A stretch of DNA of 64,000 bases from Peptoniphilus equinus (GTDB lineage Bacteria; Bacillota; Clostridia; Tissierellales; Peptoniphilaceae), in the NCBI RefSeq assembly GCF_027921445.1, contig NZ_CP115667.1:682001-746000 (forward strand), in the 5' to 3' direction. Positions 1-9,479 of the stretch are shown piece after piece (the first letter of the stretch is position 1; every line of letters starts with the position of its first letter). A model generated the notes under the pieces. The model searched no databases. It saw only the letters and a list, made by a program, of their open reading frames with translations, and was not told the DNA's origin. The translations under genes were made by a program, and so were the position numbers.

Positions 1-756
1 CTGCTTTTTAAAAATGGCGACGTAGATTCCAGAGAAAAGGCAAAACGTCTCATTATGTCCGGTGAGGTCTTCATTGGCACACAACGGGTGGAAAAACCGG
101 GGGAATTGGTTGATGTCGATGCAGAACTCTATATTAAGTCCAAAGGGTTGAAGTATGTCAGTCGCGGTGGATTTAAACTTGAAGGGGCTTTGGCATCCTT
201 TCCTATAGTGCTTAAAGATGCGATTGCAGCTGATGTGGGATCTTCCACCGGTGGATTTACGGACTGCATGCTCCAAAATGGTGCAGCTAAAGTCTATGCT
301 ATTGATGTGGGCACCAATCAACTGGACTATAAGTTGCGAGTTGATCCGAGAGTCGTGGTGATGGAACAGACCAACTTCCGAACCTTTGAGACGGCATCTA
401 TTGAACAGGTGGATTTTTTGGCTACCGACGTCAGTTTTATTTCATTGGAACATATTTTGCCCAATGCGTACAAACTTTTAAAAAACGGTGCCGCAATGGT
501 GGCCTTAATTAAACCGCAATTTGAGGCAGGGCGTGACAAAGTTGGGAAAAAGGGTATTGTGCGGGATGAAAAAGTACATAAGGACGTCGTCGAAAAAATT
601 GTGAACTTCTCGTCAAATTTAGGATTTTCGATCCAAGGTCTTACCACTTCGCCCATTACAGGTACCAAAGGAAACAGGGAATTTCTAATCTATTTGGAGA
701 AGTCGGATAAATTGTCGCACTATGATGATATTGATCAAATTATAAAGGGCGTGTGA
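1..756 (+). CDS. tlyA: TlyA-family 2'-O-methyltransferase (RNA methyltransferase/hemolysin A-like), 5' end cut by window
   Basis: The reading frame is open from base 1, so the gene starts before the window; the ATG at 55 is internal, because the codons before it (ending REKAKRLIM) are the conserved end of a TlyA N-terminal S4 domain. The remaining ~250 residues show the S4 tail (SGEVFIGTQRVEKPG), then an FtsJ/RrmJ-like fold with the SAM-binding segment ADVGSSTGGFTDC, AIDVG, ATDVSFISL and IKPQFEAG. Family members methylate ribose 2'-OH in rRNA. The next gene, recN, follows after one base. The nadK and argR genes that often lie between tlyA and recN in clostridia are absent here. Confidence 0.93.
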   Translation: MLFKNGDVDSREKAKRLIMSGEVFIGTQRVEKPGELVDVDAELYIKSKGLKYVSRGGFKLEGALASFPIVLKDAIAADVGSSTGGFTDCMLQNGAAKVYAIDVGTNQLDYKLRVDPRVVVMEQTNFRTFETASIEQVDFLATDVSFISLEHILPNAYKLLKNGAAMVALIKPQFEAGRDKVGKKGIVRDEKVHKDVVEKIVNFSSNLGFSIQGLTTSPITGTKGNREFLIYLEKSDKLSHYDDIDQIIKGV

Positions 757-757
757 T

Positions 758-2422
758 ATGCTGCTGGAGCTTTATATTAAAAATTTTGCCATTATCCAAG
801 ATGTGCGTATTGAATTTGGAAAAGGTCTAAATATCCTCACGGGAGAGACCGGTACAGGGAAGTCTATCATTATTGATGCGCTTTCTGTCGTCTTAGGGGG
901 ACGGGCCAATAAGGATATGATTCGTAAAGGTGAGGAATTTGCTTACATTGAAGCTATCTTTACCTGCTACGAAAGCTTTGAAGAGATGGATATGGAGTTT
1001 CAGCCGGGTGAGCTGATTATTCTATCCAAGGAAATCAAGCGGGATCGTCCGGCCTTATCAAGAGTCAATGGACGCACCGTCAACAACGGTATCATAGAAA
1101 CTCTTACGGGACGACTGATCGACATTTTTGCTCAGCATGAGTCTATGTCTCTCATGCAGAGCGGCAATCAGCGTGAGCTTCTAGACTCTTTTGCCGGAAG
1201 GGATCATCTCAAGGCGTTGGATGAGTTTGCGGCGGATTACAGCAAGCTTCGTGAGCTGCAAAAAGAGTTGGACAATCAAACCCAAGATCTCAGCAGCCGA
1301 GAACGGGAAATGGATCTGCTGTCATATCAGTTGGATGAAATCGACAATGCTAAACTTTCGCCTTATGACGATGAAGAATTGGAGCGGGATTTTAAACGTT
1401 TGAATCACGTGAAAGAACTGGCTGAAAATTTGGGACGTGTGATGGGTCAACTTAAGCAATTCGACGGCCCCAGTGTAGAAAGTGCCATGGATGATATCGT
1501 GGGCACTCTTTCAAAAATGGTACGCGTTGACGAAGGTTTGCAACCTCTATACACAGAGGGTGAAGAGCTGCGGGACGGGTTGAAGCGTTTAAGTTTTGAG
1601 CTGGAAGATTATTTCGATCATCTTGAGGCAGATCCTCAGCGCCTCCGAGAATTGGAAGATCGTTTGGATTTGGTTAACAGCTTAAAGAAGAAGTATGGCA
1701 ATACCCTCGAGGCTATTGACGCCTTTTATGCCGAAACAAAAAAACGTCTGGACGATCTGGTAAACTATGATACTTATCGAAGGACGCTTGAGACTCAAAT
1801 TCAAACTGCTGCAACGGATTTGAAAAAGCGTGCTGAGAGCATTTCCGAACGGAGAAAAGTTCAGGCGAGAGTTCTTGAGACGAACGTGGCGGAGGAGCTT
1901 CACCAGTTGGTGATTCGTGATGCGCAGTTTAAAGTGGACTTCAAAGATACGGAGCTGCGGGAGACGGGTGCGGACGAGATTACCTTCCTCATCAAGACGA
2001 ATCGGGGTGAAGATTTTAAACCGCTTGCAAAAACGGCTTCAGGGGGTGAAATGAGTCGAATTATGTTGGGATTTAAGTCTATTTTGGCTCAAAAAGACAA
2101 CATTCAGACTTTGATATTTGATGAAATCGACACCGGAATTAGCGGCGCAACCGCCGACGTGGTAGGCCGAAAGATAAAGAACCTGGCCAGGGAGCGACAA
2201 GTCATTGTCATTTCCCACTTGCAGCAGATTGTTGCCTATGCCGATCACCATTATCTCATTGAGAAGAAAACTACAGATCAAAGCACCATTTCAACAGTCA
2301 TCAAACTTAACGAAGATGAGCGATTACATGAATTGGCGCGGCTTATTGGCGGAGAAACGATCACGCCACGTGCATTGGAAGCGGCCAGAGAACTGATTTT
2401 AAAAGGAGCAAGTAATGGATAA
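758..2422 (+). CDS. recN: DNA repair protein RecN
   Basis: SMC-like ATPase of double-strand break repair. The N-terminal Walker A is GETGTGKS (about residues 29-36), a long charged coiled-coil region occupies roughly residues 150-370, and the C-terminal head carries the ABC signature SGGEMSR (about 428) and Walker B LIFDEIDTGISG (about 451). At 554 residues it has the usual family length. The ATG at 758 gives the canonical start MLLELYIKNFAII. It starts one base after tlyA and its end overlaps the next gene by 8 bases, so it is cotranscribed. Confidence 0.97.
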   Translation: MLLELYIKNFAIIQDVRIEFGKGLNILTGETGTGKSIIIDALSVVLGGRANKDMIRKGEEFAYIEAIFTCYESFEEMDMEFQPGELIILSKEIKRDRPALSRVNGRTVNNGIIETLTGRLIDIFAQHESMSLMQSGNQRELLDSFAGRDHLKALDEFAADYSKLRELQKELDNQTQDLSSREREMDLLSYQLDEIDNAKLSPYDDEELERDFKRLNHVKELAENLGRVMGQLKQFDGPSVESAMDDIVGTLSKMVRVDEGLQPLYTEGEELRDGLKRLSFELEDYFDHLEADPQRLRELEDRLDLVNSLKKKYGNTLEAIDAFYAETKKRLDDLVNYDTYRRTLETQIQTAATDLKKRAESISERRKVQARVLETNVAEELHQLVIRDAQFKVDFKDTELRETGADEITFLIKTNRGEDFKPLAKTASGGEMSRIMLGFKSILAQKDNIQTLIFDEIDTGISGATADVVGRKIKNLARERQVIVISHLQQIVAYADHHYLIEKKTTDQSTISTVIKLNEDERLHELARLIGGETITPRALEAARELILKGASNG

Positions 2423-2954
2423 TACGGAGCTTACGATAAAAACGGATAAAATTTATGACGGCAAGATCTTGAAACTCCGAGTCGACACAGTCGAACTTCC
2501 CAACGCAAAGTATTCTAAGCGTGAAATCATTGAACATCATCCTGCAGTCTGTGTCGTCGCACTGACTGATGATGATGAAATTCTTATGGTCTCTCAATAT
2601 CGTAAACCTTTAGATAAAACATTGCTGGAAATTCCTGCAGGGGGCATTGAGTTGGACGAACTTCCAAAGGATGCTGCCGCCAGAGAACTTTTGGAAGAAA
2701 CAGGTTATCGGGCCGATACTATGGAGTACCTCTGTGAATTTTATACCACACCGGGTTTTTGCACTGAAAAGATCCATGCCTTTTTTGCTACAAATTTAAC
2801 GTTGGCAGCACAGGACTTGGATCATGACGAATTTATTGAAGTTGAAAAAATTCCATTTGATGACATTATAAAGCGTATAGGGCGATGTGAAATCAGTGAC
2901 GGCAAGTCCATTGCAGCTGTACTCTACTACAACACGTTTAGGAGAAATCAATGA
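2415..2954 (+). CDS. nudF: NUDIX hydrolase, ADP-ribose pyrophosphatase type
   Basis: A 179-residue NUDIX protein. The Nudix box begins near residue 75 (GGIELDELPKDAAARELLEE) and fits G-x5-E-x7-REUxEExGU. Upstream, the stretch with REIIEHHPAV and VSQYRKP is typical of the ADP-ribose pyrophosphatase (NudF/YqkG) group, which cleaves ADP-ribose to AMP and ribose 5-phosphate. An AAAAGGAG site precedes the ATG. It overlaps recN by 8 bases and the phosphorylase gene by 4 (ATGA), next to nucleoside salvage genes that also yield phosphoribose sugars. The exact substrate is inferred from the subfamily pattern. Confidence 0.88.
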   Translation: MDNTELTIKTDKIYDGKILKLRVDTVELPNAKYSKREIIEHHPAVCVVALTDDDEILMVSQYRKPLDKTLLEIPAGGIELDELPKDAAARELLEETGYRADTMEYLCEFYTTPGFCTEKIHAFFATNLTLAAQDLDHDEFIEVEKIPFDDIIKRIGRCEISDGKSIAAVLYYNTFRRNQ

Positions 2955-3763
2955 TACAACATTCACAAGCAGTTAAAACGATACTTAAGCAAGTGTCCAA
3001 CCCGCCGAAGATTGGCTTAATTTTAGGATCGGGGTTGGGTGATTTTGTTGAAGCCTTTGAAGATACCGTGGTTATTGATTACAAAGATATCCCGGGCTTT
3101 GGAACGTCTACTGTCAAAGGGCATGAAGGGCACTTGGTTTTCGGCACAGTTGGAGGAAAAAATGTCGTAGCGATGCAAGGTCGCATCCACTACTATGAAG
3201 GCAAAGGGATTGACAGCGTTGTGGCGCCAGTCAAAATACTTTGCGATCTAGGCATAGAAAAACTTATTGTTACCAATGCATGTGGTGCTGTAAATACCGA
3301 TTTCAAACCGGGAGATCTCATGCTTATTCGTGATCACATTAATTTTTCAGGGCAGAATCCTCTCATCGGACCTAATGATGAAGCTATGGGGCCACGTTTT
3401 TTAGATATGACATATACTTATTCTAAACAGATGGGAGAGATTGCTAAGACCGTGGCCAAGGCTCAAGGTTTGACCTTACAAGAAGGGGTCTATATGTTTT
3501 TTACCGGTCCGACTTATGAAACGCCTGCCGAAGTACGCATGGCACGGATACTAGGTGCTGATGCCTGCGGCATGAGCACCGTGCCGGAAGTAATTGTAGC
3601 ACGTCATCGTGGGGTGGAAATTCTCGGCATTTCTTGCTGTACCAATATGGCGGCGGGCATCTTGGATCAGCCGTTGGATCACAAGGAAGTCATTGCGGTT
3701 TCAGCGCAAATCAAAGACGATTTTAAAAAGCTGATCAGTGCCGTTATTGAAGAGGTGAAGTAA
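2951..3763 (+). CDS. punA: Purine nucleoside phosphorylase (trimeric class)
   Basis: Phosphorolyses purine (deoxy)nucleosides to base and (deoxy)ribose 1-phosphate. The 270-residue length and the motifs LGSGLGDF (about 25), MQGRIHYYEGKG (about 77), VTNACGAVN (about 110) and the late MSTVPEVIVARH segment mark the trimeric PNP family, not hexameric DeoD. An ATGA overlap joins it to the NUDIX gene and the pyrimidine phosphorylase follows immediately, forming a nucleoside salvage pair. Confidence 0.95.
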   Translation: MIQHSQAVKTILKQVSNPPKIGLILGSGLGDFVEAFEDTVVIDYKDIPGFGTSTVKGHEGHLVFGTVGGKNVVAMQGRIHYYEGKGIDSVVAPVKILCDLGIEKLIVTNACGAVNTDFKPGDLMLIRDHINFSGQNPLIGPNDEAMGPRFLDMTYTYSKQMGEIAKTVAKAQGLTLQEGVYMFFTGPTYETPAEVRMARILGADACGMSTVPEVIVARHRGVEILGISCCTNMAAGILDQPLDHKEVIAVSAQIKDDFKKLISAVIEEVK

Positions 3764-5071
3764 ATGCACATGTATGACATTATCGAAAAAAAGAAAAACG
3801 GGGCAGTCCTGTCTACTGATGAAATCAATTTTGTGATTCAGGGATATACTGACGGTACTATTCCGGATTATCAAATGTCGGCACTGCTTATGGCTATCTG
3901 TCTTCAAAATATGACGGTAGAGGAGACCTTTGCTCTGACCAAAGCTATGATTGAATCCGGAGAGACCATCGACTTAAGTGGTATTGAAGGTGTGAAAGTG
4001 GACAAGCATTCGACCGGTGGCGTCGGGGATACGACTTCATTGGTGTTGGGCCCCCTCGTGGCAAGTTTAGGCGTCCCTTTTGCAAAAATGAGCGGTCGAG
4101 GCTTAGGCCATACCGGAGGGACTTTAGACAAACTGGAATCCATTCCCGGTCTTTGTATAGATATGTCGAAAGAGCAGTTTATTGACAACACGAATGCTAT
4201 AAAAATTGCCATTTGCGGACAAACCGGTGAAGTGACACCGGCAGATAAAAAAATTTATGCTCTTAGAGATGCCACTGCAACGGTAAATCACAAGGGTTTG
4301 ATTGCCAGTTCCATTATGAGTAAGAAGATAGCTGTGGGCGCGGATGCCTTGGTGTTGGATGTGAAAGTGGGCAGCGGTGCATTTATGAAGACGCTGGAGG
4401 CTGCGACCGAGCTTTCTCAACTTATGGTAGTTCTTGGAGAACAATTTAAACGTAAAACCGTTGCTGTGATTACCGATATGTCTGAACCGTTGGGCCGTGC
4501 CGTCGGCAACAGTGTAGAGGTTATTGAAGCCATCGATACGCTTCAAAACAAAGGACCGAAAGATTTAAAAGAGTTGGTGGTCGTCCTTGCTGAAAAACTT
4601 TTACTTCTGGCCGGAGCTTACGACAATCCTGAAGACGCGCGTCAAGGAATTGAAGGGGCATTGAGCGACGGTTCAGCCCTTTCGAAGTTCAAAGAAATGG
4701 TGGAACTTCAAGGCGGCGACGGCAGCTATCTGGATGACACCTCGAAATTTGAGCTGTCACCGGCTTTCGAACTGAAGAGTGATGCGGCAGGTTATGTGCA
4801 AAAAATTGACGCGTTAAAAGTGGGTGAAGTCGCAAAAAATTTAGGTGCCGGACGTGAAACGAAAGAGAGCATTTTAGATTTGGGAGCAGGCATTTATTTG
4901 CACAAGAAGATAGGTGATAGGGTGGAAATTGGTGACGTTTTGGCAACGCTCTATACTAAAAAAGATGATGTGGATACTGCGAAAGCAGACCTTCTTCAGG
5001 CTTATACCATTGGCACTGAGAAGCAGGATGGGTCGGCACTCATATTAAAAGTGGTTGATCATGTTGAGTAG
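3764..5071 (+). CDS. pdp: Pyrimidine-nucleoside phosphorylase
   Basis: Cleaves uridine, thymidine and deoxyuridine with phosphate. The 435-residue protein shows the glycosyltransferase family 3 layout: helical N-terminus (MYDIIEKKKNGAVLS), the glycine-rich phosphate loop KHSTGGVGD (about residue 80), KMSGRGLGHTGGTLDKLES (about 108), and the C-terminal domain LGAGRETKESILDLGAGI (about 365). The ATG follows an AGAGGTGA site with no gap after punA. Separating Pdp from DeoA is by clostridial context and length, so the symbol is slightly less certain than the family. Confidence 0.93.
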   Translation: MHMYDIIEKKKNGAVLSTDEINFVIQGYTDGTIPDYQMSALLMAICLQNMTVEETFALTKAMIESGETIDLSGIEGVKVDKHSTGGVGDTTSLVLGPLVASLGVPFAKMSGRGLGHTGGTLDKLESIPGLCIDMSKEQFIDNTNAIKIAICGQTGEVTPADKKIYALRDATATVNHKGLIASSIMSKKIAVGADALVLDVKVGSGAFMKTLEAATELSQLMVVLGEQFKRKTVAVITDMSEPLGRAVGNSVEVIEAIDTLQNKGPKDLKELVVVLAEKLLLLAGAYDNPEDARQGIEGALSDGSALSKFKEMVELQGGDGSYLDDTSKFELSPAFELKSDAAGYVQKIDALKVGEVAKNLGAGRETKESILDLGAGIYLHKKIGDRVEIGDVLATLYTKKDDVDTAKADLLQAYTIGTEKQDGSALILKVVDHVE

Positions 5072-5666
5072 TTTTTCAGTGTACGCTATTCGGGTCTTAG
5101 CACTTCTTTTTGCCATTATTCCCCACGAAGTGGCTCACGGTGTGGCGGCCTACCAATTCGGAGATACGACGGCAAAGCGTCAGGGCAGGCTGTCGTTTAA
5201 TCCGTTAAACCACATTGATCCGTTAGGATTGTTGTTTATGGTAGTGTTTCATTTCGGTTGGGCTAAGGCAGTGCCTATTAATATCAACGCTTTTCGCAAT
5301 CGTAGAGCCGGCCTTTTTGTCGTATCCGTTGCAGGGGTTGTAACCAATTTTATTCTGGGGTTGCTTGCCAGCATACTTTGGGTGAAGATGGGTGGACAAG
5401 GTTTATTGGGATGGTTTTTAGAAGAGGTGATGTGGTATAACACTATGCTCGGAGTATTTAACTTAGTGCCGTTGCCGCCTTTGGACGGGTCTAAGGTGCT
5501 GCTGTCTTTTTTACCTTATGAGAGTCAGGATTTTATCTTACAAAATGAACGCTACATTTACATTCTATTGGTTATCGGTGTGATGAGCGGATTTATTGGG
5601 CAACTTATTGCGCCGGTTATGGAAGCTGTTCTTACTGCTTTTATACAATTAGGTCTTTGGCTATGA
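5061..5666 (+). CDS. Site-2 protease (M50) family membrane protein
   Basis: Small intramembrane metalloprotease-like protein of 201 residues. The zinc motif HEVAH lies near residue 22 inside the first membrane helix, and the second metal ligand motif, NLVPLPPLDG, near residue 137. Several other hydrophobic helices are visible. This compact form without a PDZ domain resembles the YwhC-type group that sits beside scpAB in Firmicutes. A TTG at 5055 is also in frame, but the ATG at 5061 is the more natural start; it overlaps pdp by 11 bases. Substrate unknown. Confidence 0.88.
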   Translation: MLSSFSVYAIRVLALLFAIIPHEVAHGVAAYQFGDTTAKRQGRLSFNPLNHIDPLGLLFMVVFHFGWAKAVPININAFRNRRAGLFVVSVAGVVTNFILGLLASILWVKMGGQGLLGWFLEEVMWYNTMLGVFNLVPLPPLDGSKVLLSFLPYESQDFILQNERYIYILLVIGVMSGFIGQLIAPVMEAVLTAFIQLGLWL

Positions 5667-6388
5667 GTGTCAATATCACTTTACAGGTTTACGACGGGCC
5701 CTACGAACTGCTCTTAGATTTGATAAAAAAAAATGAGTTGGATATTTATGACATTGAAATTAATGTTGTAACGGCTCAATTTTTAAACTATATTTATGCT
5801 GCAAAAGAATTGGACTTGGAATTGACTAGTGATTTTTTGGTAGTGGCAAGCACTTTAGTGGAGATTAAATCCAAAATGCTGCTTCCGAAAGCATCGGTGG
5901 AAGCGCAAGAGGAAGAAGAGGATCCGCGAAAAGAGCTGGTACAAAAGCTTATTGAATATGAAAATTTTAAAAAGACCGCTGAGCTTCTGCGTCAGCAGGA
6001 GAATTATGAACTGAGGTCGTTTCATAAGTTAAAAGAGGATTTTTCTTACTTGGATGATTTTAGTCTGCTTCAAGGTGTTTCAGTGGATGTATTGACGAAA
6101 ACTTTTCAAAATATTTTAACACGCTATGAAAAGTCAACGGTGGAGCACCATATCGTCATGGATAAGTTTAATGTGAAATTGTGTATGGATGGCATTTATC
6201 ATATGCTTAGAGTCAAAGAAAAATTTTTCTTTACGGAATTGCTCAGTTCATATGCGTTAAGAGAGGAAATTATTTCTTATTTTCTTGCGCTTTTAGAAAT
6301 GTGTAAAAATCAGTTAATCACATTACAGCAAAATAGTACGTTAACAGATATATGGGTTGTGAGTAAAATGGAATGGAATCATGAATAA
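5663..6388 (+). CDS. scpA: Segregation and condensation protein A
   Basis: Kleisin subunit that bridges the Smc heads. It begins VNITLQVYDGPYELLLDLIKKNELDIYDIEI in outline, the classic ScpA N-terminal helical domain, followed by a charged middle and a C-terminal winged helix (residues ~165-235). I start it at the ATG at 5663, which makes a 4-base ATGA overlap with the protease gene, rather than the TTG six bases upstream. It is 241 residues long. scpB follows with an 8-base overlap, and smc itself is at 24955. Confidence 0.95.
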   Translation: MSVNITLQVYDGPYELLLDLIKKNELDIYDIEINVVTAQFLNYIYAAKELDLELTSDFLVVASTLVEIKSKMLLPKASVEAQEEEEDPRKELVQKLIEYENFKKTAELLRQQENYELRSFHKLKEDFSYLDDFSLLQGVSVDVLTKTFQNILTRYEKSTVEHHIVMDKFNVKLCMDGIYHMLRVKEKFFFTELLSSYALREEIISYFLALLEMCKNQLITLQQNSTLTDIWVVSKMEWNHE

Positions 6389-6920
6389 AAACGAAGTTAT
6401 CGGTGCCATTGAAAGTATTTTGTTTGCATGGTCCGAACCCTGCTCGGTAAAGGAGCTCAAAGAAGCTTTAGGTGTGAGTGAAGCGGCCATATATGAAGCC
6501 GTTGGCGAGTTGGAACAGGCTTATGCTGAGCCGGGAAGGGGACTTAGGCTGACCGTTGCAGCGGACAAATTTAGTCTCTCCACAAAGCCGGATTATTTTG
6601 ATGTGATCACTCACTTCGTCACGAAGAAAAATATTAAAAATCTTTCCAGTGCTTCCTTGGAAGTTCTTTCTATTGTCGCCTACAAGCAACCGATTACGAA
6701 AATTGAAATCGAGTCAATTCGCGGTGTCAAGTGTGACAGTACGCTTAAAAATTTAACAGAATTGGGCTTAATTGAAATTACGGGCAAGCTTAAACAAGTG
6801 GGGACACCCAATGTCTATGAAACTACGGAAAACTTCCTGATGAAGTTTGGACTGAAGTCCCTGGAGGAGTTGCCATTATTGGATAGCGACACTCAAGAAA
6901 CCAATTTTTTGGAGGAATAA
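6381..6920 (+). CDS. scpB: Segregation and condensation protein B
   Basis: 179-residue partner of ScpA built of two winged-helix domains. Recognisable segments are AIESILFAWSEPCS, the ScpB core SLEVLSIVAYKQPITKIEIE (about residue 93) and LKQVGTPNVYETTENFLMKF. It overlaps scpA by 8 bases and its TAA shares its last base with the rluB start, so all three are translationally packed. With ScpA and Smc it forms the bacterial condensin complex. Confidence 0.96.
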   Translation: MNKNEVIGAIESILFAWSEPCSVKELKEALGVSEAAIYEAVGELEQAYAEPGRGLRLTVAADKFSLSTKPDYFDVITHFVTKKNIKNLSSASLEVLSIVAYKQPITKIEIESIRGVKCDSTLKNLTELGLIEITGKLKQVGTPNVYETTENFLMKFGLKSLEELPLLDSDTQETNFLEE

Positions 6921-7624
6921 TGCGATTACAAAAGTACATGGCTCACAGTGGCGCAGCATCTCGAAGAAAATCGGAGCTGCTTATCGAACAAGGCAGAGTT
7001 CGAATTAACGACACGGTTATCACGGATATGGGTGTGGATGTAGATCCGGACAAGGACAGAGTCTATTTAGATGGTAAGCGTCTCAAGCTGATCAAGAAAC
7101 ATAGCTATTATCTTTTAAATAAACCCATGGGTGTGGTATCTACAGTTTCAGATGAAAAAAAACGTCCAACTGTGGTCGATCTTATCGATACGGAGGATCG
7201 TATCTATCCTGTTGGACGATTGGATATTGATACAACCGGTCTTATACTGTTAACGGATGATGGTGCGTTTACTAACAAAGTTACCCATCCTTCCAACACC
7301 ATTGTGAAAACTTATATAGCTACAGTAGAAGGGACTCCCAACAAGGTGGAGTTGGATATGTTGCGCAAGGGGATTCGCGTGGGACAGGTGAAATTTGCGC
7401 CGGCGAAGGTAAAAATTCTCAAGCGATTTGAAGCTGACAGCATCATTGAAGTGAACGTGGTGGAAGGTAAAAATCATGAAGTGAAGATTATGTTTGAAAA
7501 AATTGGCCATCCTGTAAAGAAATTGAAGCGCATCGCCATCGGCAATATCCAGTTGGGGGATTTAGGGATCGGCAATTATCGTGCACTCACAGACGATGAA
7601 GTGAAGGAACTGATGGCCCGATGA
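6920..7624 (+). CDS. rluB: 23S rRNA pseudouridine synthase (RluB/RsuA family)
   Basis: Residues 1-60 form an S4 RNA-binding domain (MRLQKYMAHSGAASRRKSE); the catalytic domain follows with YLLNKPMGVVST and the active-site motif GRLDIDTTGLILLTDDG, in which Asp102 is the expected nucleophile. At 234 residues it matches the Gram-positive RluB form that modifies 23S rRNA. The SD TTGGAGGAA ends just before the ATG. The order scpA-scpB-rluB is widespread in Firmicutes; the sporulation-linked genes often lying between them are missing here. Confidence 0.93.
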   Translation: MRLQKYMAHSGAASRRKSELLIEQGRVRINDTVITDMGVDVDPDKDRVYLDGKRLKLIKKHSYYLLNKPMGVVSTVSDEKKRPTVVDLIDTEDRIYPVGRLDIDTTGLILLTDDGAFTNKVTHPSNTIVKTYIATVEGTPNKVELDMLRKGIRVGQVKFAPAKVKILKRFEADSIIEVNVVEGKNHEVKIMFEKIGHPVKKLKRIAIGNIQLGDLGIGNYRALTDDEVKELMAR

Positions 7625-8178
7625 AAGTGGCAACGAACTACTTGGATGTGACCTCGGATGTCATCAATGCAGCGAACTTAAAAGGTACCATTTGTGTGGA
7701 TGCGACTTGTGGACGAGGCGGTGACAGTTTGCGCATTTTGAAGCAGGGGGCAGCCTTTTTATATGGCTGTGATGTTCAGGAAGCTGCGATTTGTGATACA
7801 AAGGGTCGTCTTGAAGAGGCAGGTTTTTCAAACTTTAAGCTTTTTCAACTCTCTCATGAGAATGTTTTTGAATTCATCGGTCAACCTGTCGATTTTGTCA
7901 TTTATAATTTAGGCTATTTGCCGGGAAGTGATAAGACTATCATCACTAAGGGTGATTCTACTGTAGCCTCCCTTGCTTCAGCGTTAAAATTTTTAAGACC
8001 TCAAGGCATGATTTTAGTGGTAAGTTATGTCGGTCATCCCGGTTCTTTCGAAGAACGCGCCCAGCTCGAATACTATTTAAAACATCTTGATCAAAAGCAC
8101 TATGCTGTGGAAGCAATTGAATTTTTTAATGAACGTCACAACCCGCCCAAAGTTTTTAAAATTGGAGTAAGATCATGA
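7621..8178 (+). CDS. mnmM: tRNA (mnm5s2U34)-methyltransferase, YtqB/MnmM type
   Basis: A 185-residue class I SAM methyltransferase of the YtqB family (Pfam rRNA_methylase), shown in Bacillus to complete the mnm5s2U wobble modification in species lacking MnmC. Seen here: the SAM loop CVDATCGRGGDS (about 25-36), the acidic-loop region LYGCDVQ, and the family hallmark IYNLGYLPG (about 97), followed by TKGDST. It overlaps rluB by 4 bases (ATGA) and the next gene by 4. The specific function is taken from the family. Confidence 0.87.
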   Translation: MKVATNYLDVTSDVINAANLKGTICVDATCGRGGDSLRILKQGAAFLYGCDVQEAAICDTKGRLEEAGFSNFKLFQLSHENVFEFIGQPVDFVIYNLGYLPGSDKTIITKGDSTVASLASALKFLRPQGMILVVSYVGHPGSFEERAQLEYYLKHLDQKHYAVEAIEFFNERHNPPKVFKIGVRS

Positions 8179-9374
8179 ATATTGCAGTTGTTGGCGGTGG
8201 CGCCGCAGGGATGATGGCCGCTTCCGTAGCGCAAGGCCATGTGACGCTTTTCGAAAAAAATGAACGGCTGGGTAAAAAAGTTTTTATCAGCGGTAAGGGG
8301 CGTTGCAATATCACGACCTCTAAAGATGTGGCCGAGTTCTTCGACAATGTGGTTACCAATGAAAAATTTCTGTATTCAGCTCTGTATGCATTGCCGCCGG
8401 ATAAAACTGCTGAACTTTTTGAACATGCCGGCGTAGCGCTTAAAGTTGAGCGGGGGGATCGGATATTTCCAAAGTCGGATAAGTCCTCGGATATTATTAA
8501 GGCTTATGAAAAGCGACTGCGGGATAATCATGTGGCTTTGAAACTCAACACACCGGTCAAGACTATTGAGAAGTACGGCGATACATTTTATGTCAACGGT
8601 CAAGCGTTTGAACGTGTCATCATTGCAACGGGTGGTCTGAGTTATCAAAGTACGGGAAGCACCGGTGACGGTTACCTTTTTGCCAAGGCTTTAGGGCACA
8701 CAATTGTTGAAACGGTTCCTGCACTGGTCCCTATTCTCTTAAAAGATTCTGTGAAAGCGCTTCAAGGTTTGTCGTTGAAAAATGTTGAGCTCACAGCCTA
8801 TGAAAATCGTCGTGAAATTTATCGTGCGTTTGGAGAAATGGTGTTTACCGATTGCGGCATCTCCGGACCTATTGTGCTTTCCACTTCAAGTTATATCAAT
8901 CGCAGAAAAAATATCACTTTAACTCTGGATTTGAAACCGGCCTTGGACCGCGAGACTTTGGATCGGCGGTTGCTTCGGGATTTTGAGGCGGGGAAAAATA
9001 AAGATTTAACTAATGCGCTGAGTCGGTTGCTTTTAAAGAGCCTGATTGACCCTATTCTTCATGCGGCGCAATTGGATGGACGCAAGAAAGTTCATGATAT
9101 CACTAAAGCTGAACGCGACAACCTTGTTAGAATCATCAAAGCATGGCCACTCCACTATGACGGCCTTATGAACATCAATGCAGGGATTGTTACCGGTGGA
9201 GGTGTGTGTGTCAAGGACATTGATCCGTCTACAATGGCGTCGAAGTTAGTGCAAGGCCTCTACTTTGCAGGCGAAGTGATGGATGTGGACGGTCTCACTG
9301 GTGGATTTAATCTACAGATTGCAAATTCAACAGGATATCTTGCGGGAATAAGCGCGGGACGTGTTAAAGGATAA
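8175..9374 (+). CDS. NAD(P)/FAD-dependent oxidoreductase, HI0933/YhiN family
   Basis: A 399-residue flavoprotein. The N-terminal dinucleotide-binding loop is VVGGGAAGMMAA, followed by LFEKNERLGKKVFISGKGRCNIT, the diagnostic family segment, and a second FAD contact near the C-terminus (GEVMDVDGLTGGFNLQIA). Members are annotated as aminoacetone oxidase family or BaiN-like proteins; the physiological substrate is mostly unknown, so no precise reaction is claimed. It overlaps mnmM by 4 bases and is the last gene of the left operon: a new promoter lies 22 bases after its stop. Confidence 0.9.
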   Translation: MNIAVVGGGAAGMMAASVAQGHVTLFEKNERLGKKVFISGKGRCNITTSKDVAEFFDNVVTNEKFLYSALYALPPDKTAELFEHAGVALKVERGDRIFPKSDKSSDIIKAYEKRLRDNHVALKLNTPVKTIEKYGDTFYVNGQAFERVIIATGGLSYQSTGSTGDGYLFAKALGHTIVETVPALVPILLKDSVKALQGLSLKNVELTAYENRREIYRAFGEMVFTDCGISGPIVLSTSSYINRRKNITLTLDLKPALDRETLDRRLLRDFEAGKNKDLTNALSRLLLKSLIDPILHAAQLDGRKKVHDITKAERDNLVRIIKAWPLHYDGLMNINAGIVTGGGVCVKDIDPSTMASKLVQGLYFAGEVMDVDGLTGGFNLQIANSTGYLAGISAGRVKG

Positions 9375-9395
9375 CCACATCTTACAAAATAGTCC

Positions 9396-9424
9396 TTGTT
9401 ATATGCGAAACATTTCAGTATAAT
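9396..9424 (+). promoter_or_regulatory. Sigma-A type promoter for cmk-plsC-ispH/rpsA
   Basis: TTGTTA at 9396-9401 and TATAAT at 9419-9424 are separated by 17 bases. Transcription would begin near 9431, giving a leader of about 85 nt that contains the hairpin at 9480-9503. Confidence 0.7.
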
Positions 9425-9479
9425 GAGATGGTAAGAAGTGTATCTTTAGGGTTTTTGTTGAAATATAATACATTTAGAG